Position numbers and translations under genes: made by a program. The notes beneath the pieces are model-generated. The model was not told the DNA's origin, ran no database searches, and saw nothing but the letters and a program-made list of their open reading frames with translations. From Tetrahymena thermophila SB210 (Eukaryota; Ciliophora; Oligohymenophorea; Hymenostomatida; Tetrahymenidae): a stretch of DNA of 64,000 nucleotides. Position 1 is the first letter of the stretch. Every line of letters starts with the position of its first letter. The DNA lies in assembly GCF_000189635.1 (NCBI RefSeq), contig NW_002476534.1:806001-870000 (forward strand), read 5' to 3'. Below are positions 24,874 through 37,400 of this stretch, in pieces.

Positions 24874-26886
24874 TCATTGTTCAGCATTCATTTATTGTAA
24901 GCCATTATCAGCATTTTAAACAGCATGAGTATCTTAAACTTAGCTATTATGAATGGAAGCAACCTTTTATTTAGAATTCTTTTAAGAATCAGGTTGGATA
25001 GTTGCAATATCAGCATGTTGATGGGTATTTTTAACTTAAGAAGAACTCAAAGAAACATTCACTTTATTAGATTTTTAAGAACTAACCATGTCGGATTGTT
25101 AATTTATTAACTTTTGATCTTCAGATTAAACTTTGTCATTGAGATTTGATGCCTATCTTGAAACGACATGGTTGCTCATTTTTGAAGATTTAGAAGAATT
25201 ATGGTTATTTTTATGTTCTTAGACTTCATCTTAGCCATCATGATTCTAATGTTATTCCTTTTTAGATGATTTTTAATTTGAAATTGAAGCATGTTCATCC
25301 TTGCTTTTACTTTCATTCACTTTTGATTTAGATTTAGAACCATTTCTAGATTTTGATTAGGATTCTTTTTTTGATTTAGAACTACTTCTACCTTTAGATA
25401 CAGATCTTTTTCTAGTAGAACTAGTTTCTGCATGCATTTACTTAGAGCTTCTTCTTTTAGATTTAGAGTTATTTCTTGATTTTGACTTAGAGTTGTTTCT
25501 AGATTTTGACTTAGAATTGTTTCTAGATTTAGATTTAGAGTTATTTCTAGATTTTGCCTTTGAATTGTTTCTGGATTTTGATTTTGAATCACCTGCATGT
25601 TTAGACTTAGATTGAGCTTATTTTGAATCTCTTCTTGATTTTGACTTAGAATTATTTCTTGATTTCGACTTAGAGTTATTTCTTGATTTTGCTTTTGAGT
25701 TGTTTCTTGATTTTTATTATGAAATATTTCTAGATTTAGAGCTGCTTCTTTGCTTTGATTGAGAGTTTTTTCTAGATTTAGAACCTTCTTTTGCTTTTGA
25801 GTGCTTCTTAGAGGATTTGGATTTAGACTTTGAAGAACTTCTCTAGACATTGTGTTCAGTTTCCATAGATTTTTTAACTTAAGACCTTCCTCTTGGCTTA
25901 GTGGCTGATTTCTCAACACTCATTTAATTTCTCTTTTTTTGAGATTATTCCTGTCTTGTCTTAGACTTTGAATTTGACTATCTTTTTTTTGAGGAGTTAT
26001 TTCTTCCTCTAGATTTGGATTTAGAACTATTTCTAGATGTATTTTCAGCTTCCATTTTATTTGATTTTCTAGGCATCTTTACGACTTTTCCTACTTGCTT
26101 TGATTTTGAGTTACTTCTAGATTAATTTCCTTTTGATTTAGAAGTTGAATTTCTTTCTTTCTACTTAGAAGGTTCTTTAGATTTGGAATTTTTTCTTGAC
26201 TTGCTTGATGATTTTTCAGCTTCCATAACTTTAGTGTTGTCAGTATGCTTTTCATCAGTGTGATTCTATTTTCTGGAATTTCTATTATTCTTAGATTAAC
26301 TTCTTTCATTGTTGGCTTTCTTTTGGTCTTTAGATTTAGAGTTAGAAGAATTTCTTTTAGAAGAGCTTGATGAGCTTCCTCTACTCTTATTGTTAGATTT
26401 GTTCTTAGATCCACTTCTATTTGTTGCCTTCTTTGCGTCCTTGCTTTTACTAGCTGAAGCCTTCTTTTAAGAGGCCCTTGCATTTGATCTGGAACCACTA
26501 GTAGTTGATTTTGACTTTTTAATACCTTTACGATTAGGAGTAGGATGACTATCAGCTTCCATTTCTTTTACTTTATCAGTTTCTTCTTCTTTATTTTATT
26601 CTTCATTATCAGCAGGAGCATGCTACTCATTCCACTCTTTTAAGTGATGTTCATACTCCTCGAGAAGCTTCAAGTGTTCGTCCTCATACTTTTTCTTTTT
26701 TTTTTCTGATAAGCCATTCCATTATTCTGAAATCTTTTCATTGATTTTAGAGAGAGATTCATCAGGTAAATCTTTCTAGATATCACTTAATACTTCATTC
26801 TTGAATAAAAAGAAAGGTCCTTCAGGTTTAACAGGCTTTTCTTTTTGGTTAGTCTTCTTCTTTTGAGTTTTTCTTTAGTGGCTCAT
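24874..26886 (-). CDS. HMG-box, Ser/Lys/Arg-rich chromatin protein resembling micronuclear linker histone polyprotein
   Basis: Single exon, 670 residues, ATG 26886 to TGA 24876-24874. Residues about 20-90 form an HMG box (GPFFLFKNEV ... QWNGLSEKKKKKYED). The rest is strongly basic and repetitive, with many SRNNSKSK and SKSKSR units (for example 25440-25760). This resembles the Tetrahymena micronuclear linker histone precursor (MLH), which has HMG boxes at its N-terminus and is cut into several basic linker proteins. Five short motifs, EMEAD, VMEAE, KMEAE, SMETE and QMHAET, recur at intervals and divide the basic region into blocks. They look like segment boundaries or processing sites. The C-terminal 120 residues are less basic (Gln/Asn/Asp/His-rich). 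Expected location is the nucleus, bound to linker DNA; micronuclear specificity is inferred. Confidence 0.8.
25440..25800 (-). repeat. Short tandem coding repeats (SRNNSKSK units)
   Basis: About ten imperfect copies of a 24-bp unit encode Ser-Arg-Asn-Asn-Ser-Lys-Ser/Ala-Lys within the HMG-box protein. All length changes are multiples of three, so the frame is preserved. Confidence 0.8.
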
Positions 26887-28152
26887 TTCGTAATTAATAG
26901 CAAAGGAATGAATGATATTAGATTTTTTGATATTATTTTTGGATATTTTTTAATATTTATAAAATTTTTTGTTTTGAATTCAAATTCTTTGATAATTTAA
27001 AGCTAAGATTTATTTGTTGCTAATCTCTACCGCGAAATCTCTAATTAAATCTTGCTAAATTTTGCTTTGTATAATCAATTAGTTAAAAAAAAGAGAAACG
27101 CCAAGCATTTAGCTTAAATTTAGTAAACTTTTAGTTTGTTTTAATATAACACACTTTTTATATAAAAATATTACTAAAATGTTTATGAATCTCAATAAAA
27201 ATTATATTTCTAATGCCATAAATTTACTTAAATGATAACTAATATCAATGAAAATTAATTTTTCAAATAAAATAAATTTTTACTTTTTAGTTTTTACATT
27301 CAATTTTTAGCTGATTTTGAGTTTAATTGGTAAAATTAATAAAATCTCATAAATTTTTTTGGAATATTAATGAATATTTTAACTTGGTAACCTATCCTAA
27401 AAGACGATTAAGATATTAAAAAGATGTTGAAGAAACTAAATCTTTGTTCTATTTAAAAATAATTATGTAAAAAATACCTCAAATAGCTTTTGCTGTATTC
27501 TATTTATATTTATTATTACTATTTATACTATTCTTCTTAAAGAAATTGAAAATTAAAACAGAAATATTTTTCAGTAATAGCTTTTAAAAATTTTTAAGAG
27601 AAAAGTTGTAACTCTGCTTTTATTTTACTTTAAAAATTAATTTTTAAATGGCATTTTATTTTAAATATTTATGCATAGCTCTATTTAATTATCAATTTTA
27701 ATATCATGTGGATGATTAGATTAATTTTGAAAATAAACACTAAAAGACAGTAATTGCTTATTGGTAATGAATATTTTTCTAAAAGGTTATTTATATGAAT
27801 TTAAATTTAACACTATGCCTCATAAGAAATTAAAAGAATTGATATTTTTTCAAAATTAGTAAATAACCAAATGGATGCTGGTGAATAAATGTGCGCATGT
27901 TTGAAAGAGAATCTAAATAAAGAGAAAGGAAACAAACAAGCAAGCAAGCAAGAAAGCAAATAAATAAATAAAAAATTTAGATTTATATCCAAAAACAATA
28001 AAAATTGAACAAAAATTTTCAATATCATTAATCAAAAAAAATTTGTATATTGAAATAATTAATCTGGTTAGTATCAAAAAAAAAATAATTAGGTAGTAAT
28101 TTGCATATAAAATTGATCAAAAGCAAACAAAAATATCAAGCAATTAATAAAA
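26887..28152. other. Divergent intergenic region, no gene seen
   Basis: Shared upstream region of the HMG-box gene (-) and the beta-adaptin gene (+), so both promoters should lie here. A CAAG/AAGC simple repeat lies at about 27935-27960. An open stretch at 27813-28028 is not protein-like. Confidence 0.5.
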
Positions 28153-31100
28153 ATGGCCTATTTCGATAATTAAACAAGCAAAGGAGAGCTATACGATTTG
28201 GAGCAGGAATTAAATTCTGATGAATTTGAAACAAAATTGTATGCCGTCAAGAAAATTATAGCAAATATGACAGTCGGAAAAGATGTTTCACCTCTATTCC
28301 AATCTGTCTTAAAATGCCTTTAATACCCTGATATCTAGTTAAAAAAATTGGTCTATTTGTATATTATCAATTACTCTCGTGACAAGCCTGATGATTCAAT
28401 TATGGTTGTCAATCTTTTTAGAAAAGATATGGAAAATAAAGGTTATTTGTTTATAAATTTTTATTATAAAAGATATGAGATGAATTTATTGATTAATTTA
28501 GTTAGTTAGATAGTCGGTTTGGATGAGCAAATATCAACTAGCATAAAATTCAAAAAATTTTTAAGGAATTAATACAGAAAAGTAATATTATTTTTCAATA
28601 TAAAATCAGGAAATCCTTTGTTAAGAGCATTAGCAGTTAGGACTATTGGTTGTTTGAGAGTGCACAAATTAAATGAATATTTAGTTTCTCCTCTCAAAAA
28701 TTGTTTAGAAGATGTAGAACCCTATGTCAGAAAAACAGCTGCTTTGTGTGTACCTAAAGTCTATGAAGTTTCCCCTTAGTTAATAGAAGAAGCTGGGTTA
28801 ATAGCTATGATGCAATAATTGTTAAATACAGAATCAAATGGTTTAGTTTTAGCAAATCTTCTATTGTCATTATAAGAAATATCATATATGAAGTAATTTG
28901 ATAAATTCAAATAAAAAAGCGATATATTAAATATTTATGTTGATTATTACAACATTAGGGGACAGTTAATACCAACAATAAACTCAGATAATTTGAAGAA
29001 GCTGCTTGTTGCTATTAATGAATGCGCAGGTATTAAATTATGCAATTTTTCAAATAATTGTTGAAAGATATTTTATCAATAAAGTATTAATTATTATGTA
29101 GAATAAGAAAAGATATGCAAGCAAAATAATCGAAATATCTAAAAATTATGCAAATTAAAAAAAATAGAATTTTCTTTCTAAATTTATAATTAATTTATTA
29201 TAATTTTTAAATAGAATGGGGTTAGATATCTATTTTAGATTAGCTTGCAGACTACTAAGCAGCAAATGACCAAGAAGCAGAATTGTACATTTATTTTTTA
29301 TAAATAAATTCATTCTAATTTATTCATTTTTTCAAGGATTATAGAAAGAGTTCTTCCAAGATTAAATCATATTAATCCTGCAGTAGTTTTAAGCACTATC
29401 AAGGTTGTTTTAAGATTCCTTGAATATATCACTAAAAATGAATTAGTTGACAGTATTTTAAAGAAACTCTCTCCATCTTTAGGTATTTATTGATTTAATT
29501 ACTTTTAAATATAATTAATTACAACAAAAACAATAAAAGTTTCCCTTTTGAATTGGGATAAGCCCGAAGTCAAATATGTTATTCTAAAATCCATTTTGCA
29601 CATTCTCCAAAAGAGACCTAATATTATGGATCAAAAGTTGAAATCCTTTTTCTGCTTTTTCAATGAACCTTACTATGTGAAAAACGAGAAATTGGAAGTA
29701 TTAGTCAAAATATGTAATGAGAAGAATTTAGATGATTTATTGAATGAATTAAGTGCCTATGTTGCAGAATCTGATACTGAATTCGTTAAAAGATCTATTA
29801 AAGCTCTTGGAAGTATTGCAGTTAGATATGATTAAGCTTGTGATAAGTAAAATAAGTTAATTTATTAATAGCTTAATAAATTATTATTATTCAAAGGGCA
29901 TTCTAAATTATTGTAGAAGTCATTAAAAACATCCAATCAAGTTAAAATGTACACTCTTGCTCTGAATATATTCAAGAAATTTTTATTACTCTTCAGAAGA
30001 TCTTCCGTAAATATAGAGTCATAAATCCTAAAAATAGAGATACGATGAAACTCATAACACCTTTAATCAGTGAGACTTATGATCCAAGATCTAAGGCTTC
30101 AGCTGCATGGATAGTTGGAGAATATGCAGAGTATATCGATGACTCTCTTTAAATTATTTAAAAGATGGCAGAAAAGTAAACAAAATATATTTTATCTCTG
30201 GTTAATCTCTTTAAAGAGAAATTCTTATTTAATATTTTCTTAATAAAGCATATTTTTTTCAAATTTCATTATTTATTTTTTTCTTTCTAATAAAAATTAG
30301 CTTTTCTTAAGAAGAAAGACTCGTCTAGTTAGAAATTTTGACTGCATCAGTTAAAATTTTTGTTAAATATCCATAAGATTCTTAATAACTTATCATTCAT
30401 CTTCTTTAAGTAGCAGCTGAAGACAATTAAAATCCTGATGTTAGAGATAGGTTTATTTTTATTTTTTTTTCTTTCTTTTTCTAATAATTTTCTCATTTAA
30501 AAAGAGCTTACATGTACTGGAGAATGTTAGCTACAGATCCTAAGAAGACCTAAGACACTGTTTTATGCAACAAGCCTAAAATAGAAGAACTAAAGATTGT
30601 TACTGATCCTGAATTCATTGAAAAAATGATTTTAACTTTAGGTTGTGTAAGTTCAATTTTCTCTAAAGTGCCAGAAGAAATGTTCAAGCATGAATCGATA
30701 ATGAGAAGAAAGTAAAAAATTTATTTAATCTCAAAAATATTTGTTAAAATTTATTCAAATGATAAAAAATTAGACCTATTATTATCAACATTGAAAATCT
30801 CAAGAAAGAAATAAGTTAAAAGAATAATACAAGCAGTATTTCATCAGAAAAAAGCAATGAAGCAAAAGCTCCAAGCTCTTAAGGAAATATTGATCTTTTA
30901 GATGTAGGTGATCATCAACCATAAACAACTCCTGAAATTGCTTAGCCTGAATTAAAAACTTCTAAAACATAAGATTTGATTGATTTAATTGATGCAAATG
31001 ACAATGTTGCTCCTGTTTAACAAATTCCAAATTAAATAAGCAGTCCAACATAATAATAAAGTGGATTAGATTTATACAACATGTCTGGAATTTAGTTTTA

Positions 31101-32168
31101 ACAACCTACAACTACTATCACTTCTCAACCTGCTCCACCTATTTAAATTTAACCTCTAGGTGGATAATCAGTTGAAGTTGATATGTTTGGAGATCCTATC
31201 ATTCCTTCTTAACAACCATAAATTGAATCATTTACTGAAGTACCTGCAGAAGTAGATTTTTTTAATTAGTTAAATATGAAAGCATATTATGCTATTTTTA
31301 AAAATATTAGGAAGTACTCAAATAAGACGTGAAGGGTAATGCTGGTTAGAGTGGATTAAGCGTAAAGGCTAACTTTATAAATGAAAATAATACAGTTTAC
31401 TTAAATTTAGTTATCACAAATCATACACAAGTTGCAATAAGCAATTTCCTATTGTAAATGAGATAAAACTACTTTGGATTTAAGCCAGAAGCCTTCCCTA
31501 ATGTTTCATTAAATCCTCTAACAACTTAAGCTTTTAAAATAAAAATTAACAATTCAGGAAATAAAGATCCAAATCCTCCTTCTATTCCACTTCTTTTTAC
31601 AGTTGGATTAAAATGTAGTTTGGATGTTTTCTTATTCTAAGTCCCATGTTTATATCACATTTTTATGGTAACTACTTAAAAATAATTTTTAATTAACTTA
31701 AATAAATATAATTTTTACTAAAAAAGTTGCCAGATGGCGAATTAACTAAAGAAGATTTCAAAAAGTTTTGGATGGGCTAACCAGAATTATCTTTTGAAGT
31801 AAAAAACAATTTCAATAAAAACTATTATCAAGAAAATGTAATTAAAGCTCATTTGAAAAGAAATAATATATTCCATGTTGCAACTCGTCCATCTCCTTCA
31901 GGACAAGGTAATTAATTAATTAATCAATTGAGTTATTCATTTTTTAATTTAGAACAATTTTAAAAACATTTTTTTAAGAATAATAATTATTAATATTAAT
32001 AATTTAGGAACTTTCTTCTTTTCTTGTAAAACTGGAGAAGATTTTATATTTTGTATAGAAATTAGCTATGTAAGCGATACTTCTTGTAAAGTTATATGTA
32101 AGTCGAAACATTAGAACTTTATCCCTCTTGTTCTTTAGCTTTTCAACTTCTTACTTACAAGATAATGA
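28153..32168 (+). CDS. AP-1/AP-2 complex large subunit beta (beta-adaptin)
   Basis: Subunit of a clathrin adaptor complex. Twelve exons fit with every junction in phase: 28153-28441, 28610-29029, 29215-29284, 29337-29482, 29540-29846, 29897-30175, 30301-30450, 30505-30711, 30774-31251, 31311-31667, 31727-31907, 32008-32168 (918 residues). The N-terminal trunk matches beta-adaptin closely, with NPLLRALAVRTIGCLRV, PYVRKTAALCVPKVY, EWGQISILDQLADY and NPDVRDRAYMYWRML. The hinge (about residues 530-685) is Gln/Pro-rich with acidic-hydrophobic stretches such as IDLLDVG and LIDLID, which resemble but do not exactly match clathrin boxes. The C-terminus contains the beta-sandwich and platform ear (GLSVKANFI ... 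FWMGQPELSFEV ... IFHVATRPS). Whether it serves AP-1, AP-2 or both cannot be told from sequence alone. Confidence 0.95.
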
Positions 32169-33059
32169 TTATAAAATATTTTATTTTAATATAATTAATA
32201 ATTATCTAAATTTTAATGTAATTAATTAATTATTTTTTATTTTGTCTATAAATAAATTAAATTAACTTTCATAATTAAAATTATCTAAATTATGCACAAT
32301 TTTTTAAATAAAATTCAATCAAAATAGCTTTTATTTTTAAATGCTTTTAATCATTTAACTTAATCAAATATAAGCTATGCTATAAAATAAATAATTAAAG
32401 TTAAGTGGAACACTCCTTTATAGGTTTTCTTTTCACTTGTAATTTTTTTTCAAATGGTTAAGGTTTAAAATTTTCCCTTAAGTTAGTATAAATAGCATTG
32501 GAAATTTTATTTATTTAATTGTTATAATTTTTTTTTGAGTATTTAGTATTAGCTCTATTATATTATGATTAATAATTTAATAAGTAAAGTTTTTTAGAAG
32601 AGTTAAAATTTGAGACAGATAATACTTTATTAAAAAAAATTTATCTTTGAATATATTGTAAGTTGATTTTATCTCCCCATAATTTCTTTAAAAATTCCCT
32701 CTTGCTCCTACTAAAACAGGATTTTTCAAATTTACCCCTGTAAACCCCAAATATCCTATCAGTAGCTGCTATTAATCACCAGAATTGACTCTCAATCACC
32801 TTATTTCTTAGGTTGTTGAAAAAACATTAAAAAAATAAATAAATTTCACAGGTGAGGAAGTTCGCTATATGGGGCAAAACCTAGATGTGAGATGAAGCGC
32901 TTAGCTATGAAGTATAGTGAAATTAATCAAATATAAATGAAAATTAATAAAGAAAATTGATAAATGAAAAAATAGATTAATTACCAATTTTGTTATCATA
33001 ACAAAAAAATAAAGGTGCAATAAAATTTTCTACTATATTATGAAATAATATTGCAATTA
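32169..33059. other. Intergenic with a less AT-rich island
   Basis: Mostly AT-rich. About 32690-32930 is clearly richer in G and C than its surroundings and has no convincing frame on either strand; it could hold a noncoding RNA or old gene remnant. I could not identify tRNA, C/D or H/ACA features in it. Confidence 0.4.
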
Positions 33060-34165
33060 TAATTACTTAAATTAAGTGATAACGTCAATATCAATATGTG
33101 ATTTAAATTATTTATGCATTATTATTGCATGATTATTTTTTATTAAGCATTTAAATATATGATGTATTCTACAAATCTTTGGTATTTTTCTCAAAACTTA
33201 AGTATTCAAAATGTAATCTTTTAGGTAGCAATCTTATTTTATTGGGAATAAAAACTTTTCTGCATTTTTATTATAAGCAAAAAGAAAATTATTATTTTTA
33301 AAAAGACATAAATATATACTGCAGGTTTAGCTTAACATTCATCTTTAAACTTCAACAGAATGTTAAACAAAATACTTTTAATTTTGTATTATAAAATAGA
33401 TTAAAAAATATATGTTATTTAATTAAAACTATATCTTTGGAATGGATGGATATTTTGATTATTTTATTTAGATAAATAGGCTGCTTCAATTTTAATAAAA
33501 TTAAGTCAGATTCAGATTAGGTAAGGGAATCTTAAAATATATATAAAAAATCTGATTAGTTTGTTATTATCTTTTTTAGTATTTTTTGTTGCTTTTCTAA
33601 TAAAAGACATCTGATATAATTAGCAAATAAAAGCAAATTTCTTTTAAAAGATTAAAAAAGTAAACCTTTTTTAAAAAATAATATTCATCCTTTTTTTAAA
33701 TTAAATTTAATTTAAGCTTAGCGTTAAAACAATAAATTATTTTAATTATGTTTATTTGTTTTTGAGTAAATATTATTAATTATTTAAAAAAATGACAGAA
33801 TAATGAATTAATTATGGAAAAAAATGTGTTTTATAATCACTTATTTTAATAACCACAAAAATTTAAATTAAAAAAATCAACTGAATCAGATTCAAACAAG
33901 CTTATATTTAAATTAAATGGTAAAAACTGTTTGTAGATTTTAGAATATTTAATTCATTAGGATTGAGTTTCTAGTTGAAAAAAATTTTCGATAATTTTTT
34001 TTTATTTTTTGGACTTCAAATTAATTTAAAAAAATAAGATAATCTAAAAATATTATTAATAAATAATGATTAAAATATATTTTATTTAAACTAAAGTTAT
34101 TATCTAATATATATATATATATATAGTAATATATTTACATTAAAATAAAATTAAAAAAAATAAAG
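33060..34165 (+). repeat. Solo copy: 5' flank joined directly to 3' flank of the dual-GTPase unit
   Basis: Bases about 33060-33960 match the 1-kb sequence upstream of the dual-GTPase genes (shared landmarks include AACTATATCTTTGGAATGGA and TTCAATGGTAAAAA-type stretches). About 33985-34165 matches the sequence just beyond their stop codons (AATCTAAAAATATTATTAAT and TGTTATCTAATATA-like). The roughly 5 kb coding region is missing. The join is near GTTGAAAAAAATTTT, which also resembles the last codons of the gene. Confidence 0.75.
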
Positions 34166-34309
34166 TATTTTAATTTGTTAAGAATTCTTCATATAATTTA
34201 AAAAAAGGGTGATTCTATTAGTATTTGAAGAGCCCTACAATAATATATGTATTTTATTTATTTGGTAAGATTATATACATTAAATACCTTATATCTAAAA
34301 TTAATTTTA

Positions 34310-34437
34310 CACTCTACAAATAACGGATAACAACTTTAGTGTTAAAAAAATAAATTTAAACCTTATTTATTAGTATTTTTAGACTATCTCATTTTTATTA
34401 AATTTATTTGAGTTTTATTCTAAAAGTTAACAGAGTG
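34310..34437 (-). repeat. 3' flank of dual-GTPase gene B (arm of the large inverted repeat)
   Basis: The reverse complement reads CAAATAAATTTAATAAAAAT...TCTAAAAATACTAATAAATA...CACTAAAGTTGTTAT. It aligns with the block after the stop of gene A (47352-47480), so the duplicated unit includes the 3' flank. Confidence 0.7.
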
Positions 34438-37400
34438 TCATCCAAAAATTTACTTCAAATTACCTATTGATTCAAAGAAGTTTTTTAATCTCAAATATAT
34501 TTCTTTATCAATATTAAATTAATTCTTAGTTTCAATTTTTATTATTTCAACAAAGTCTTTCAAATTAAATGATTCATTTGCTTTTTGGAATAAATCGATT
34601 GAATATTCAACTTCAGCATCAATAACTTCTGTACCATTCATAAAACTTAAATAAGGTTATTTATTACCTTTAACTTTTAATATATACCTACTTGTAATAA
34701 ATTTATCGCTTAAAATTAACAAGTTGAGGTAATATGTTAATTCATCGTCATTTTAAAATTAAAAAAATTCATGGTTAAAATTATTTTCAGGTTTCACCTC
34801 AAAACAATTATTGTTTTTGAAAATTTCGCTTATGGTATCTTACATAAAAATGTATTAGCTTTTTTAATGAACTAAATTACAATAACCTTTAAAAGTTATG
34901 GGATAATACTGACACTTACTTAAAGGTATCTTTTCACAAAATTCTTTTTGTTCTTTATAATTATAACTAGTATTTTCTATATGTTTAATAAATACATTTA
35001 AAGATTATTGATAGGTATTTAGCTTTTATAAAAAATCTGTATCGTCATGTAAGCAAATATTAGTTTGTTTTTCATTTTAATGCAAAGTTTCTTTTAATTT
35101 TTTTTAATCCTATTTAATATTTTTAAGTAGATTGTTAAAATTAAATCTTTGATAAAAAGTATCAATTATTTACTTATTACTTTTTAGCTATTTTTCTATA
35201 CCTTAAATGAGATTTTAACCTTAAATTTACTCAAATTCAAATTAAAAATGTTTTGATATGATATTCTTAACTATATGCTTAGAAATTTCATCTTTTAATC
35301 TTTTAGGTTACTCACTTTAATTGAATAGCTTTAGGAGAAATTTATTCTATTCTCCTGATTTATAATTTTTTTCTTCTAGTTATCTGAACATTTCATACGC
35401 CTCTTTTGATTAAGTTTAAGAATAATTGGTGATTTTGTGTTGTTTTAAAAATTCTGATTTTTAAAAGTAAAGTAAAACCTAATTAGGATGCTAATCATCT
35501 ATAATAGTTTTTAAAACTAAACCCAATGTTTTATCAAATATTTAACTAGATGTAAAACTTTAAGTTAAATATCTTTCAGCTATGAATCCTAAAGCAAATA
35601 GACCTAACCACCCAATACCTGAGACAGAAAGGCAATAAGGTAAAATTGTATTGGCTATATTAAAGTAGGTCATTAATTCCATCTATCTTCTACATATTTT
35701 TCCTTTTGAATATGAATATGCATCAAATCCAAAGCTTATAGTAGATAAGAAATAATTTTGCCATTTTGCAGCAACATTAAATACTTGTTTGAATTTAAAG
35801 ATATCTTCAACGACATTGTTAATTAAGTAAAATTATCTAAAAAATTATCCTCCACTCCCAAATATATTATTTATTCCAGAAATAAATGCATCTATCTTAT
35901 CTATAATTTTTTCTGGAGCGCTATTAATTTCTAATTCTATTTATTTAGATTAAACATGAGATTGAAAAGTTAATTCCTATAGAATTTTAATTATTGAAAG
36001 TTTTTCTATGATTTTTTAATGGTCTGGTCTGCTTTTTCTCAAAAAAGGGCTTAATTAATGTGCTAATGACGAGTAATATAACTACTTTCGAGATAGGAAA
36101 ATATTATTAGGATTCTATTATGCTTCAAATAGAAAGGGTGTATATGATGCTTTTAAAAAGTGCTTTTGTATAGAATTTAAAACCTTATTGTTTAATTCAT
36201 TTTGATGATTTTATTCGTTATTGCTTGATATTTTATTAAGAAATAATTTCGAAATATAATTTTTCATTTCTGGGGTATTTTAAAAATCTCCGATAACAAT
36301 ATAAATAATATTGCTCAATTTTTCGGCTATCTTAATTCTTTAATCATTCAAATCCTTAGAAATATTTTATTTATTCTACCTTCCAATATTAATTAAATTA
36401 AAAATATTGTTGTATTATTAATACAATTCAAGTACTTTTTTGAAAGCAGTCATATAATCATCCAGATTATTTATTATTTTACTATTAATTGTTTTTTTTA
36501 TTTTCATAAATATTTTTTCATCAACACATATTGGTTCTATCTAATTTACTCCTTCAAATAGAGTTTTTTTTTACAAATCATCTTCTATAATATCAACTTG
36601 AATAAATTTTCCATATTCAGTAAAGAAATTACTTTGGAATTCAACACTCTATTTATTAAATTTATTCATGTAAACTAATCCTTTATTATTTCTTTTTTCA
36701 ACTCTTTCTATAGTTAATATTTTTTTTTCTATTAAATTTAATTAATATTTTATATAATCAGATTAATTATTAGTTTAAGAAAATTGAAATGTCATTAGTT
36801 CTCTTAAATATAATGAATCTATAAATGAAGAATCTTAATCAAACATTTCCTAAATAAAAAAAAAGAGTTTATTTAAGACTTATGGCATTCCGTCTCTTAC
36901 ATCTCTCTCAGCATCACGCATATAAAGAACTTTAAATTCTGTAATTCTATTTCTCCTTAAAAAATCAGAAATTATTTTTAAATTATGATATTAATTTTAA
37001 TTAGCTTCTGTTCCTTCAAATCCTGGTGTGTCAATGAAAAAGTATTTCACTTTATTATACTCTACTAGGAAAATTTAACAAAAACTTGTTATTGATGTTG
37101 TTCCTGATCCTCTTAGTCCTGAAATTTATTTTAATTACTCAATTAAAGACGATTTTCCGACTTAAGACCCACCAATTAAAAGTAGATGTTAGATTTATTC
37201 TCCTTAATTCCAAATTTATACCTCGTCCCAGAATTAAATGATTTTTTTAATTTTATTAAATAAATGAACCTCTTAGCTTTAAATATATTCTTTGTATGCT
37301 AGTAAATCATTAATATTTTCTTTTTTATTTGACCATATTTGTTATTTTAAAAAATCAACTTTATAATTATTAAATATTTTTAAGTTTTCTTGATGAGTTT

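Noticed and set aside
25317..26498. Minus-strand open frames at 25317-25919 and 26091-26498
   Set aside because: They are alternative-frame readings of the HMG-box gene; the repeats keep several frames open, but the true frame runs from 26886 to 24874.
28442..28609. A premature gene end in beta-adaptin at TGA codons after 28442
   Set aside because: A GT...AG intron with matching phase joins the exons and restores strong similarity to beta-adaptin.
34104..34130. AT dinucleotide run as an origin or scaffold site
   Set aside because: Simple AT repeat in an AT-rich genome; nothing specific supports an origin.
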